DNA from: Trichopus zeylanicus subsp. travancoricus
Taxonomy: Eukaryota; Streptophyta; Magnoliopsida; Dioscoreales; Dioscoreaceae
DNA length: 64,000 nucleotides
Assembly (NCBI GenBank): GCA_005019695.1
Contig: RXID01014605.1
Coordinates: 1-64,000 of the forward strand
Direction: 5' to 3'
The notes beneath the pieces were generated by a model. That model searched no databases. It worked only from the letters and a program-made list of their open reading frames with translations, and was not told the origin of the DNA. Of the stretch, positions 36,291 through 48,891 are shown piece by piece. The position numbers and the translations under genes were made by a program. Positions within the stretch are counted from its first letter, which is position 1; each line of letters starts with the position of its first letter.

Positions 36291-37564
36291 GGTTGACCCT
36301 AGACTAGAGTTGGCTTTCGGGTGAGCCCATAGACTGGCCCTAGGTCGGTGGTAGGAGTCCGTCAGTGCACAGGGGAGTCACAAGTGGCCGTGAGCATAAA
36401 GATGACAATCGTATGAGCGTAGACATAACGGAGATAAGAGAAGCCACAGGTGGCTACGAGCATAGGGTGAACCAGTTCCTCCTCCCTCTAAATTTTCTCC
36501 CATTCTCCTTTGATGTCTCCTTTCTAAATTTTTTTTTCCATTTTTTTTGCTACAAAACTTTCCTTTTTTGAGTCAACAAACTTTTCTACCTTTTTTTTAA
36601 ATATATTTTTCACTCTTTTCACTCATCTTCCCCCAAGCTTTGCTTCTCCTTTGTCCCCTAAACTCTAATGGCTGGAGCTTCTTCATCCTCTTTAAATTCA
36701 TGGTCAAACTCGGGCAATTCTGGTGGAGTCTAGCCTATAGTGGACAGTGGCAATGGGAGGTTGGGCTTGTGGGATGAGGTCAAGGGGGCTAGAGTCGGCA
36801 CGAATGATCCAAGTTGATGCACCATGATTGAAGCAAGCCACAGTGAGGCAGGTGGCTATTTGCACAGGCATGGTGAGGTCAGTGAGAGCCACAGCGAGAC
36901 GAGACCAAAGTGTACAGGCCACAACATAGGCTGGCTAGGCCAAGCAGGAGCAGGCTCGAAGGATTGCTGGTCGGTTGTTTCAAGACCATGGGAGGTCGAG
37001 TCAAGGAACCTTCACTTGGTTGAGCATAAGACATCAAGTTCTGGAGCTTGGTGGAAGGGCTCCGACATAGGGTGGTTGGTCAAAGCAAGAACAGGACCAG
37101 TGTAACTCATTTGCTGATGAGGAACTTTCAGTGAGATTAGGATGTTTGTCATGCACTATGGAGAGACCATGTAGCAGCCAGAGGTTGGGCCAATACAGGG
37201 GGCCTCGGGCTCCAAGCTTGGCGGCTGGAGTGCCACGCCTAGTAAGGTCAAACATTGCATGTAGGTGAGGTGACTAGAGCTCCAATCAGCCATGTCCAGA
37301 TGAGTGGAGGAGCGGTTAGTGCCTACCATTGATGTCCCTGATCTCGTCGAAAGGCCATGCATGCTATTGTGGATGCATCCATGGTCACTTTGAGCATTGA
37401 CGATAACTTTGAGATTAGAAGTATTCTCATAGCTAAAATGCATATGTGATAACTTTATTTGGGTTGGAATATTTTCATTAGCTAATAAGGCATTGGCAAT
37501 AACTCCATTGAGGTGGGACTATCTCTATTAGCCGATAAAACATGGGTAATAAGCCGTTGGGGTT

Positions 37565-37880
37565 GGAGTATCTCTCTTTTTTTCTTTCTTTAGTTTTATA
37601 TTTTCTATAATTCATTGTGAAGTGAGGTTATGCCTTTGTTTAAGCATGTATAATTTATTTTAATCAATCAAATAATACTTTCTTTTTTTCTTTTATGTCT
37701 CTATTTTATTAGTTAGATTTCTCTCTTTAGGAGGTTTCTGATAATTATCAAAGTAATTAACAATAGGAGCTTGTGCATGTTGAAAGTCAATATTCCCACA
37801 ATGCATGATAGTATACTTTAAATTAAAATAAAATTTAATTTGTGATTTGAGGTCGTTTCTTGGAGTCTTTTGGTGCTAGT
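37565..37880 (-). repeat. Inverted piece of block I
   Basis: CATTGTGAAGTGAGGTTATGCC and the text up to AAATTTAATTTGTGATTTGAG match 44290-44540 (minus-oriented copy E) in the same direction, so this is a minus-oriented block I abutting plus-oriented copy A. Confidence 0.6.
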
Positions 37881-39033
37881 CTTATCAATGATACTCTTTA
37901 TAAGAGGCCCTTCAATCAACTACTTCTATGCTGTCTCTCAGACAAGAGGCCAAAAAAGTTATGTATAAAGCATATTTTGGGGTCTGTGAGGCTCATCAGT
38001 TTGGTCCAAAAATAATATGAAGATTAAGTGTATGGGCTATTATTAGCCCACGATGGTAGGAAATTACATCAGATATGCAAGAAGATGTCACCTGTGCTAA
38101 ATTCATGGTGACTTCATTATCAACACTCAAATCTGCTACACCCAACAGTGTGTCCTTATGACCATTTGAGGTATGAGATATAGACATCATTTGCCCTATC
38201 GAACCATCTTCTTCTAGAGGCCATCATTTTATACTAGCAGCAACCGATTATTTTTCTTAGTGGGCTAAACTAATTCTATTGAAAGAGATAAAAGCGGATA
38301 CTATTATCTATTTATTTCAAAAAAATATCTTGCACTAATTCAGTGTTTCTCGAAGGATTATCTTTAATAATAGACTATCCTTCAAAAGCTTCAAGATAGG
38401 GCAATTCGTACATCATCATAAGATAGATTGGAGATATTCATCCATCTATAATACAAGAGCCAATGGGCTCATTGAGGTATTCAACAAGACTCTTTCAAAG
38501 ATTTTGAAGAAAATTATTGCTAGAAATAAGAAAAACTAACACCAAAAGCTCGCTAAAATCTGTGGGCCTATCGCATCACATATCAAACTCCTACCCAATC
38601 AATGCTATATACATTGGTATTTGGGATTGAAGCAGTCTTGCCACTAGAAGTGCAAATATCCTCTTTGAGGGTTGCCTTGCAAAAAGAAATCATAAGAGAG
38701 AATAATGTTCATCATTGTCTGGATGAGCTACTCCATAGATGAAAGAAGGCTCGCTGTCCAACAAAATCTGACAATATATCAAGAACAAATGTCCAGGATC
38801 TACAACAAGATGGCCCGCCTTAGGTCCTTCCAAAAGAGAGAAATAGTCTTAGTTTTAAAAAATTTTATAATCCCAAATTAAAACAAGAAAAACAAGTTTA
38901 AACTTAATTAGAAAGGCCCCTATGTCGTCAAGAGAATATTTGAAGGAGGATCCTACCAACTGATCGATGACAAAGGAGAAAGGCTTATACCACCAATCAA
39001 CGACCAATTCCTTAAATGGTACTATGCTTAAGG
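37881..39033 (+). pseudogene. Gypsy (Tat-like) integrase relic
   Basis: With many stops and shifts, the plus strand reads YKRPFNQLLL..LSDKRPK (zinc-finger side), FEVWDIDIICPIEPSSSRGH, FILAATDYFS, stop, WAKLIPLKEIKADTI, then ANGLIEVFNKTLSKILKKII, RSFQKREIVLVLKN, and the C-terminal GPYVVKRIFEGGSYQLIDD and FLKWYYA, stop (39031). This is the integrase core and tail of Tat-type Gypsy elements. Of the DDE triad the first Asp (ATDYF) and the Glu (GLIEVF) remain, but the second Asp position reads FNNR. Reverse transcriptase and RNase H are absent upstream. Confidence 0.8.
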
Positions 39034-39129
39034 CCTAACGACAATAATAATTATAACAAAAAATATCTATGCTTTATCTATAATGGAATATCTGACTTCC
39101 TCAAAAAGTAACACTTGATCAAACATACA

Positions 39130-39850
39130 CTCCAGGTTTCTTAAGGCAAAATATAGATACAAAATTTCACTCAATTTGTGTGACAGTTAAATTTATATCC
39201 CATAACAGCCCACTAATTGTGATAATATAAGTCCATTTTTATGTGATAACCCAAGTTCACTTTACATAACAATCTAAGTCTTCTTTTATGTGACAAATTA
39301 AGTCTACTTTCATGTGGCAAACTAAATCTACTTCTACATGACAAACTAAGTCTACTTTCACATAGCGAATGAAGTTCACTCTCACATTGTAAATTAAGTC
39401 CATTTTCATAAGGTAAATTAAGTCTACTTCTATGTGACAACCTAAGTCCACTCTTATGTGATAGCTTAAATCCATTTCTATATGACAGTCTAAAATCTAT
39501 GATACATGGCGATTAAGCCTCTATCCACATGGTAAATTAAGCTCAGTTCTACATAACAAAATAAGTTCACTCATTGTGACAACTTAAGTTCAAGCTACGT
39601 GGCAAAGTAAGTCCACTCATTGTGATAACTCAAATCCACTCTCTGTGACAAATCAAGTTCACTCATTATGGCAACTTAAAGTCGCTCAACATGACAAACC
39701 AAGTTCACGTCCTTATGACAAGTCAAGTCCATTTTCATGTAGAAATTCAAAATCACCTTTATGTGGTAAAATCAAATCCACTCAACATGGTAATTTAAAT
39801 TCATTTCTTGTAGCAATTCAATCCATGGGGCGATTCAAACTCACATGATC
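39130..39850 (+). repeat. 24-bp tandem array after the integrase
   Basis: Units such as CTTTCATGTGGCAAACTAAA plus TCTA, 24 bp, about 28 copies, begin about 100 bp after the integrase stop. Tandem arrays between pol and the 3' LTR are a known trait of Tat/Ogre-type Gypsy elements, so this is most likely the hypervariable 3' UTR of the integrase relic. Confidence 0.8.
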
Positions 39851-40640
39851 AATTCCTAAGGTATTGGTGTAAAAAGTAAATACTTGGAAAATGTATTCGC
39901 ATCCATTCTCCTCATCAAAAAAACTCGTAAAAGTGAATGTCAAGGAGCATTTCTTTGAGTCAATTTTGATAAAAAAATTCCTGAAATTTCTAATTTTGGC
40001 AAATAAACTCATAAAATTTCTAAAATTTATAAATAAGTCTCTAAAAATATTTTATTTGTAAATAACTCCAAATTTTATTAAAAAACCATAAAAATTCTAA
40101 AATTTTGTAAATATCTCTTTTTTCACGAAAGAGACTCCTAAAATTTGTAAAGTTACATCGTAGTCCAACTTTCTCACAAATTAGCAAATGACCCACTCGA
40201 AATTTTTTATTTATAAATATGTCCAAATTTTATTTTTAAAAAAATTTAAAAAAGTTCAGAATTTTACAAATATATCTTTTTGCAAAGAACCTCCTAAAAT
40301 TTATAGAATTATATTTTGATATAACTTTTTAGAAAAAAAATTTGTAAATAACCCTCTTTAAAATTCATCATTTGAAAATAATATAGAATCTCAATTTTTC
40401 TCATTACAAAATAAATCCAATCAATTATGTGATTTTGGCATGTAAAATTTACCCAATCAAATCCCATTCATTTTAAAAATCCAATTAAATATAAATTCAA
40501 TACAAATCGGGCAGGGATTTGATTCTGATTTTCTTGAAAGCCAATACAAAATGCTGAAAACTTGCCAACAAGGGACATGAAGAAAAACATAAGAATAGGG
40601 AAAGGGTTGGAAGCCATCGCAGAAGGCAGAGGAAGGATTC
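39851..40640. repeat. AT-rich degenerate repeats, no gene
   Basis: 39960-40400 repeats CCTAAAATTTGTAAAGTTAC and AATAACTCCAAATTTT themes with loose spacing of about 90-130 bp. The remainder is unassigned. Confidence 0.45.
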
Positions 40641-40697
40641 AAGAATTGGAAGCAACAGGTAATCTCTTACCGCTATTTACTTCTTCTTCTTCTTAAC

Positions 40698-41135
40698 TTG
40701 CTCTGCTTCGTTTCTTTGTTCCTGAGCCCCATTGCCGAGCCCCTCACTGGAGAAGAAATCGCGCCGGTCTCAATCCTGCTCCACCCTTCACTAGCCTCCA
40801 CTTCCTTTCCCTTCCCCATCACGTCACAGCGAACTAGCCTCACTGCCATCCTTGCTGGTCAACCCAGAGGCCATGACCATCTCTGCAAAGCACCTCAAGA
40901 ATGTCAACTGGCACCACAGCAAGCTCAAGTCTATGCCATTGTCTACCTAGACCCTGACAGCCATGCCGCCACCAAGTCGGATGCTTACGACTCCATGCTC
41001 CCCGTCTGGAACGAGCACCTCCTCATTTCTCTTCTACCACAACTCGTTGACGACCCGTCTGTCATCCTCACCATCGATGTCTTCCACCCCAAGCTTTCTC
41101 AGAGGAGACCCTCCTCACCTTCACTGACGCCGTAA
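40698..41135 (+). pseudogene. C2-domain (BAP/SRC2-like) gene fragment, frameshifted
   Basis: From 40873 the plus strand reads MTISAKHLKNVNWHHSKLKS, then after a one-base shift near 40930 YAIVYLDPDSHAATKSDAYD and SMLPVWNEHLLISLLPQL through LTIDVFHPKLS, ending near 41100. This is the first half of a plant C2 calcium/phospholipid-binding domain of the SRC2/BAP kind. A second shift near 41100 opens TLLTFTDAVMKPL. The fragment is far more GC-rich than its surroundings and sits between two repeat units. It is a decayed or transduplicated gene piece, not a working gene. An alternative, a spliced gene with short introns, is not supported by splice sites. Confidence 0.65.
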
Positions 41136-41590
41136 TGAAGCCGCTCGGGGCCGGATCCCACTGGGAGGCAGCCAGATCTGGCCTAGAAAGGGAGCGGAAG
41201 GGCACTTCTAGCCCCGCCATTGCCATGGCAGGCCAGCTCTGGCTGTCTCCAGCTAGATCTAGCCGGAAGAGGTGGCCGGGCCAAGAGGGTTGCGGGTTGG
41301 GGAAAGGGAAGATAGAGGTTTTTTTTTAAAAAAAAAAAAAAAACAGAGAGATGCGGCAGCCATGCGAGGAGGGGCACGGAAGCGAAGAAAAAAAAAAAGT
41401 CATCCAAAAAGAAAAAGTTACATCCTATCTCCATTTTTGTTCCAACATGACTATAGTCACCCATGATCATTTAAATACGGCGGTGATCTTATGATTTTGT
41501 TGTGCTCACATGCTATTCCTCAAAAATAGCGGATCCGAGAATTTCATTGCAGTTACTTATAGCTCTTACTGAGTTCATATATAACTAGTG
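41136..41590. other. Spacer with A-run and GC-rich stretch
   Basis: It continues the GC-rich tract to about 41320, then T8A20-like homopolymers (41321-41343), then AT-rich sequence. Open frames on both strands show no similarity. Confidence 0.4.
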
Positions 41591-44575
41591 TTCAAGTTTG
41601 TATCTTAGCCAATCTTTAAGTTCAGGATGAAGTCAGCCTTCGGACTCACACTTAGCCAGTTTTCATATTTGCATTAAGCTAGTTTTCAGATTGACATTCA
41701 GCTAGTCTTTGAGCTCGCATCCAAGTCAGCCTTTGGACTCGCACCAGTCAACCCTCGAACTCGCATCCAAGCTAGCCTTTATATTTATATCTAAGCTAGC
41801 TTTCAAGCTCATATTTAAGCCAGTCTTTGAGCTCATATTCAGTTGGTCTTTAGACTTACATCCAAGCCAACCTTTAGGTTTGCGCCTAAGCCAGTTTTCA
41901 TGCTCACACTCAATCAACTTTTGGGCTCTCATCCAAACCAGCCTTCAATTTCACATCCAAGTCAACCTTCGGGCTCACACATAGTCAGTCTTTAGACTCA
42001 CATCCAAGCCAGCTTTCTACTTCGCACTTAGCCAGCCTTTATACTCACACTAAGCCAATCTTTGGGCTTGCATCCAAGATAGCATTTGGACTCGAACTTA
42101 GCTAGCTTTTGGGCTCGCACTCAATTAGCTCTCAGGCTCACATCCAAACTAGCCTTCGAGTCACACTCTATCAGCCTTCAGGCTCATATTTAAGTCAGCC
42201 TTTGGGTTCGCACTCAGCCAATCTTCAGACTTACATCTGAGCTAGCATTCAGGCTTATACTCAACCAGCCTTTGGGCTCATACCAACTAGGCTTGGGCTT
42301 ACGTCAAAGTTAGCCTTCGAACTTGCACTAGCTAGCTTTGGGTTTACATCCCAACCAGTCTTTGGGCTCATATCATAGTAAGCCTTTGGGCTTGTATCCT
42401 TATCCAGTCTTCGGGTTTGCACCTAGTTACTCTCAGGTTTACACTATTATAGCAGCTTTCGAGCTCGTGAACTAAGCCAACCTTCAGATTTGCACATTTG
42501 AAGTCATAATCAAGGACTTTCAAATCAAATTGATGTGATGTAACTCAATTACAGCAAATAGACAAAGACCAATTTAGTATAAATAAACTTAAATTAGTAA
42601 AGCAAAAATAGACTAAAACTTAGACTAAACTAAATTCCAGAAAATCCAAATCGAGTTAATCAAATAAACTTATATTCAATCCTAATCGAACTCAAGATGG
42701 GTTAATCTAAAAATCAAATTTAGTTTAAATCAAATCCAATTTGGATTGAATTAACCTCAACTCAAACCCTAATTAGGTTAAATCAAACTCAAAGTCAAAT
42801 CAGAACTAACTTAGGTTGAACCTGAACTGAAACCAAGTTGAGCTAAATTGACTAAAACTTGAGTCAAAATTCCAGAAAATTTAGACTTTATAAAAGTCCA
42901 ATACAAGGTCAAACTTGACTCAAGCTAAATAAAATCAAACTCAAAGCTAAACCGTATTAGTTCAAATGAAACTAAATAAAAGTAAGTCCCACTAGGAGTG
43001 TTGAACCTTCAATAATACTCCAAAATTATGAACAAAGGGTGATGTGATCTACACCTGAATTAAGTTTGAATTGAATTAAATAAGGTCAAACTGAGTGTCA
43101 TTGAATGTGCTGGATCTTCAGCAATATTCTAAGACTATGAATAAAGGATGATATTACAACCCTAAACTGAACGAAAATTTAGCTCAAATAAAGCTAAATA
43201 AAGGTCAAACTAAGTCTTGTTGAATGTGCTACGAAAGTCTTTAGCAACACTTCAAAGCTATACCAAACTTTATAAGCTGTTGATAATTCTACTAAACCAA
43301 AGAAGTTAATCGCCAACATACTCAAAGTTGTTAGCAATAGTTTAAAGCTATATCTAATTTCTTAAGCTGGTGGTGATACTGTCAAATCAAAGAAGTTAAT
43401 TACAAATACGTTCAAAGTTGTTGGTCACACTTCCAAGTTATATCTAACTCCATAAGTTGTTGGTAATACTATCAAACCAAAGAAGTTAATTGCCAATATG
43501 TTCAAAGCTATTGGCTACACTTTCAAGTTATATCCAATTCCATAAGCTATTGGTGATGCTACCAAACTAAAGAAATTAATCGCCGATATTCTCAAAGTTA
43601 TTGACCACACTTCAAAATTATACCCAACCTCTAAGCCGTCGATGATACTACTAAATCAATGAAGCCAACCAATAATGTGTTTAAAGTTATTTTCTACACT
43701 TCAAGCTAGTCAACCCTCATAAGTAGTTGACAATGGGCCTTTTCAAGCTAGTCAGACCCACAAATAGTTGACGATGTGCCCTTCAAGCTACCCAAATCCA
43801 AAAATAGTTGGCAATGCATCTTTAAGCTATACCCAACCTCATAAGACATTGGTGACGCTACCCAAATCATGAAGTTATCATCTACACCTTATCAACTATG
43901 AAAATACTTCGAAAACTAATGAAATTATTGTCTTTACCTTATTGGCTATAAAAATACTTCGAGGTTAAATGAAGTTATCGCCTATGCCTTATTAGCTAAT
44001 AAAAATACTCCAACCCTAATGGAGTTATTGTCAATACCTTATCGGCTAATAAAAATACTCCAATCTAAATGAAGTTATCACTTATGCCTTATTAGGTATA
44101 AAAATACTTCTAATCTCAAATTTATCACTGATGCTCAAAGTAGCTTGGAACACTTCAAACTCCTCCCATTACTTTCCATTGTTCGAGTCAAACACCATAT
44201 GGTCCAGTGCAAGGGGAGTGGGGCAACAACACACATCAAAGCTTCTTCTCCACTCTCTCTTTTTTTTCTCTTTCTTTATTTCTTCTATATTTTCTATAAT
44301 TCGTTGTGGAGTGAGAGTATGCTTTTACTTAAAACATGTATCATTTCTTTAGATCAATCAAATAATGCTTTCTTCTTTCTTTTGTATATCTATTTTATTA
44401 ACTAGATTTCTCATTCTAGGATATTCCTAACAATTATTAAGGTAATTAACGACAGGGGCTTAAGCTTATTGGAAGTCAATATTTTCATAATACATGATAG
44501 TACACTTTAAATTAAAATAAAATTTGATTTATAATTTGAGTTCACTTCTCAGGTCTTTGCTATCCCAAGTCACCA
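41591..44575 (-). repeat. Large repeat unit, copy E (minus orientation)
   Basis: A 23-24-bp array (41600-42500, CTTTAGACTCACATCCAAGC type) is followed by a CAAATTGAGTTAATC-type block (42530-43200), an array with CAAAGAAGTTAATCGCCAA and TAAAAATACTCCAACC units (43200-44130) and block I (44130-44575) with GTGGAGTGAGAGTATGC. The order mirrors copies A and C. No gene. Confidence 0.7.
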
Positions 44576-44589
44576 AAATCAATCCCATA

Positions 44590-45976
44590 GTCCTAATCTA
44601 TAATGTCATAACATTAAGTCTTTCTTCTTACTTGAAGAGCTTTGACTTGCAGTACTCCAAGATCAAGTAAGTACAGAATTCTGTCTTTAGTCCCTATACT
44701 AATCTTCTCCCTCATGTGAAGGTCTTGAAACACATAGTAAGTGAGATAAAAAATCATACAATAATTTAGGTTTTTGTTAGTTGATTTACTGACAATAAAT
44801 AACATGGAAATTGATCCACCAGAAGAGCTGGAGAGAGGCGCAATGTTTTAGTTTGAATTTGATATCTTTTTTTGATTGAGGCTTGTTCTCCATTAGCCAA
44901 AAGAACATTCTTGGTTTCTATTATATTTGATAGAGAAATCAAGAGTTTGGGATTACCAATCATATGGTATGTTGCTCCTAGATCCATTACCTAAAGTGAT
45001 CCTAAATTGTGTGTTGTACTGGCTAAGATAGTCAATGTTTTTCTAGAATTCATTATCTAGTCATATTCCTCTTTGCTGAGTTCCAGGTGGACTGTTTTTG
45101 GTGTAAGAGCCTATTTTGAGCTCTCCTTCTTTGCTTGGTCCTCTTGACATAGCCATGAAACTTGTGAGACATGTGCTACAGATGGCCTTTCATGTAAGAC
45201 CTAACACCTATCCACTGTATGATTTGTTCTTCCATAGTGGTTGCATTTGAGATTACTTCTTCCTCTTCCTCGTCCTCTTCCTCTTTCTCTACATGGATGG
45301 CCCCCTCTCATGCTTAACTCTCCTCTTCTAAAACTTCTTTTATTATGTGTTACTACAACAAGTACCTCAATGTTAGTAGTTTGATATTATATATTTGCTC
45401 TTTGAAGCCTAGCATACATGCTACTTATTGTGGATATTTTCTCTTCTGACAAAAATTGATTCTTCACTCGTTCATACTCTTCGTCCATGGTTGACAGAAA
45501 TAAAACTACCTTGAACTCTTTGTTGTACTAATTTTGTTTTTTAATGCTAGTTGTGGATAGTTGATATACATCTAGTTCATTCCAAAGTCTCTTCATCTTG
45601 GCAAAGTATTTTTCTAAAGGTTTGCTAGTTTGTTTGGTTCAAAACATCCCTTTGATACATTATCTTTACCAAAATAAAGTTTTCTAGCTTCTTCCCACAC
45701 TTACCAAAATAAAGTTTTCTAGCTTCTTCCCACACTTATTTTGCTGAATCAGAGTCACATCATATCTGTACATACTGCAAGCTCCATACTACCAAAATAA
45801 GGCATAACTTGACCATCTTCTCTAGTCATTTTGGACCTTGTTAGTCTAATGGATGTTATTTAGAGACTATAATTATCTCCAAAGTGTATAGAACTCTTAT
45901 TTTCTCCCATTTGTTCTATCATTCTATTGGCGGCTTGAATCTTTCTCTCAGTTTCTGATGGATAGAATCTCTTAAA
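44590..45976 (-). pseudogene. Truncated Copia gag-protease
   Basis: Minus strand from 45960: FAKMKRLWNELDVYQLSTTS, EFKVVLFLSTMDEEYERVKN, QFLSEEKISTISSMYARLQ (UBN2 gag), RERGRGRGRGR, a zinc knuckle KCNHYGRTNHTVDRC whose second cysteine is lost, then protease WVMDLGATYHMIGNPKLL and LLSVNQLTKT, ending at QVKALQV near 44630. The active-site DSG is DLG. Stops and shifts are moderate. A 35-bp tandem duplication (about 45665-45735) lies in gag. The pol region is missing: the relic stops where copy E block I begins. Confidence 0.8.
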
Positions 45977-45988
45977 GCTCTGATACTA
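45977..45988 (-). other. Primer binding site of the truncated Copia
   Basis: Minus-strand TAGTATCAGAGC, one mismatch from the usual TGGTATCAGAGC, directly beside the LTR. Confidence 0.65.
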
Positions 45989-46344
45989 TGTTAAATTTTC
46001 TAAGGTTTATAGTGGAGAATATATATTTCTCAAGGATGAACATTGAACATAAAAAGGGATTCCAATTTTTGAGAGAAGACAAAGACCTAGTTTTACACCT
46101 CTTTATATAGAGGAGTAAACTACTTGACTTCTACATGAATTTGGGCTTTACTCATGACCTATTTACATCACGTTGGTTTCTCTTTTTTCGTGCTGAATTC
46201 TAATTTGATTTTGGTCTTTATTATAATGGGCTATGATGATTATAGTCTCTTAAGTATTTGGAAGGTACTTTATTGTGTAATCATATTTAGAGATCTGAAA
46301 TCCCACATGAATAATTTTGAGCCCTAATTTTATTACTTTCAACA
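45989..46344 (-). repeat. 5' LTR of the truncated Copia, 356 bp
   Basis: On the minus strand it starts TGTTGAAAGTAATAAAATTA and ends AAAATTTAACA, giving TG...CA ends. It contains CTCTTTATATAGAGG, a TATA-like palindrome. The partner LTR is not in the window, consistent with truncation at 44590. Confidence 0.7.
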
Positions 46345-48883
46345 TACTTGTCTTCTCATTATGCCTGAAACCCATAGTTATACCAATGTGAAGATTGTTT
46401 GGCAAAATCATTTTGCTGTTGCCTCCTTGCTCTTTGGTGCATCATTATTCTCCTTTTTCTGCCTTGTGATTTGCAGAGCTATTAACTACTTCACTTCTCT
46501 TATATTTTTCACTCCCATCTATTTCACAGTAGTCTATACATTTATATTATAAGAAAAGCAAACTACTAGAGAGATTTTGGTCATAAAATGTGGAAAGAGT
46601 GAATATGGGATAGTTCAAGTTTATGACGAGGCTAACTTAAGCATATACAAACATCCCGTTGAAGTTGGCTACTTTCTGTTGGAGTGGAATAATGAACTGG
46701 TTGAGGCTAGAACAAACAGTGAACTGAGCATATACTTTGGTAGGGAAGCTTGAGTTAGAAAATGAAAGTGGATTTGTTCAAGACAATGAATCTTGTGAGA
46801 CAAATAAGTTGGTTGAGGGAGTGTAGACCTGTTACTTGGGAAAATTCTCAACTTGGTACTGAGCAAAGTATTGAAAGATGTAAGTTTTGCTTTTCAAACA
46901 ACATGTTCATCAACTTTTCTTCTATCATAAGGTTGAAAAGAGTTTCGGTGCTTCATCATGCTTTTAGTGGACATGCTTTTCCTGTTAGAAATTGTTGTGT
47001 TTGCTTAGTTCTAGTCGAAAAGTTAGCTTTTTCAGCTCCTTTCGAGTAGATCCAAACCTATACAAAGGAAAAAAAAAATTGTCCATTCAGCGATAATTGG
47101 GGGAGAATGCTTTGATGCTCAAGTTAATGTCTCCCTCTCTCATGAAGTTCTAGGCAAAGTAGAGTATGAATGAGAGAATTACTCGGGATTTAGATTGGAG
47201 ATTCTTTACCTCTATGCTTGGGCACCTCTCTTATATTATTTTGGGATAACTTGACCCAACATCTTAGGAAAACTTTACCACGTTTAGCGGGTGAGTTAGT
47301 TGAGGATATTTCAGAAAACTTGTTTGGCATTCCGTACTATGATTTGACAAATTTTATTGTGTAGTGGGATGTGACATAGGAGATGATTGCGATCATAGGA
47401 ACTCATCCTCTAGACCGCCACGAAGACTAGTGCTCACTTGGGTTGAGATTTCATGTGACATATTGAAGTAACATGGCTCAGGCATTATGAATTTGGCTTG
47501 GCCAAGGAGATGAGTTGTGGAGCTCTATTATTATGGGCTTTAGCCATCTAAGGTGTCAAACTAAGGAGCTCAGTCCCTTTTGGGCCTTTATTTAGTAGAG
47601 GTGTGGAAGGAAGTGCTGAAATTATAGATTCTAATTTTGGCTTAAGTTGTTACTCGGTCAAGTGTGGGCTTCGGGTTTGGTCCGATCATTCCTCTTTGAC
47701 ACATTAGACATAAATGCAAATACAATTATATTTGTTAGGCTTGTCATATAGAATGTTATCTATTGTACCTAATCTCATTTCAAACTAAGAGTGCTGCTCT
47801 TATCATATGTAGTGAAGGCTATGGCTTTGCAGTTTCAAACTTGTTGTTTTTCTCATGCATTGGGGTATTAATAGATAACCTGGCTATTTGTGAGACAAAT
47901 AATCATTTGATTAGATTTAGCAAGGTGCAATTCTTTTTAAGGGGAATTGAGACATAGCTCGCTTATTTTTATGGTGAATGTTATGGAGGTTTAGTTAAAT
48001 ATAATAAAACCCTACGACACACCCTATGTCCAAGATATTATCTCCTAAAAGTCCTAGTACTCAAAAATAGAGGACCTCACAAGGTTTATATTTGACCAAA
48101 AATGACTTGAACCTAGTTTTTCCACCAACAATTTGGAAAAAGAAAAAAAAGAAAAGGAGTAGGCAATCATTGAGCACTTCATAGAATAATCAAAAATCAA
48201 AACAAAATTGAAAACCTCAAAAAATAGTAAATATGATAACTTTGTTGTACATGAATGTCCCATTATGGTCACTATTCTAGATGCCTCTCCAGAATTTTTA
48301 TGGGTTGGATGTTATTGAGAATTTGTCACTTAGCCTATGAAGTGCATAAAATCTTTAAGAGTGGTTGTGAGAGTCTCCTTATTAGACATAGGATATACTT
48401 GACTTAATAGCTTATGACTTGCTTTCACACCTACGAGGAAAAGAGAAAATTTTGTGAGTGTTTAGAGTGCAATATTGAATAAATAACATAAGAAAGTAAA
48501 AGTAAAACAATAAGTTGGTGAAAATTTACCTGCTACCTTGATAGGGGCCAAAGTTCTCTTCTTCATTCTCTTTAGGTTTCTTAAAGGATGAAAACATAAA
48601 CAAAAAAAAAAAGAAATAAAAAGAAGAAAAAAAGAATCTAGTGAAATCGCATAACCTCTTTGCCTCTTGTTGTGAAGTGCTCCTTCTTATAAATGTCATC
48701 ACCATAGAACATTTCATGAGCTATTGAGAGTTTATGATTATTCTAAATGTAAGCTTGTATGATAAGAAATTAATCATTTTCAAGGGAGTATTGGAGTTGT
48801 TTATATAGATGTAATATAAGTATTATATGTTTTGCATAGTTGATGTGGGATTAAATTTTTGAGCTAATTTATGATGCAATTTG
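46345..48883. other. 2.5 kb unassigned, probably old retroelement DNA
   Basis: No recognised domain. A 63-codon frame at 46361-46552 is hydrophobic (LLFGASLFSFFCLVICRAI) and could encode a small membrane peptide, but has no supporting context. 47040-47700 reads like LTR text (GGGTGAGTTAGTTGAGG, TTTTGGGCCTTTATTTAG). 48520-48720 has an A/T-rich low-complexity stretch. Confidence 0.4.
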
Positions 48884-48891
48884 ACTAAAAG

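Larger units (their letters stand above)
33215..37560 (+). repeat. Large repeat unit, copy A (plus orientation), with nested LTR
   Basis: Block I (33215-33690) starts TGATGTGGGATTGAAAGACC and carries TTAAATAAGGGCATACCTCA. A foreign LTR-like segment occupies 33695-34740. The unit resumes with AATTCAATGTTTAGAACTTG text (34745), GATCCTTAATGG text (34840-35000), TTTGGTTTGAACTTGATT text (to 35450) and a 39-bp array (35500-36290). A GC-rich part follows (36340-37380; GTGGCTACGAGCATAGGG links it to copy D), then two 49-bp-type units (37380-37560). The 36690-37380 stretch has several overlapping short frames without similarity. Confidence 0.65.

Noticed and set aside
46361..46552. Small hydrophobic frame as a membrane peptide gene
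   Set aside because: Only 63 codons, no family, no nearby conserved context; kept only as a note in the unassigned region.
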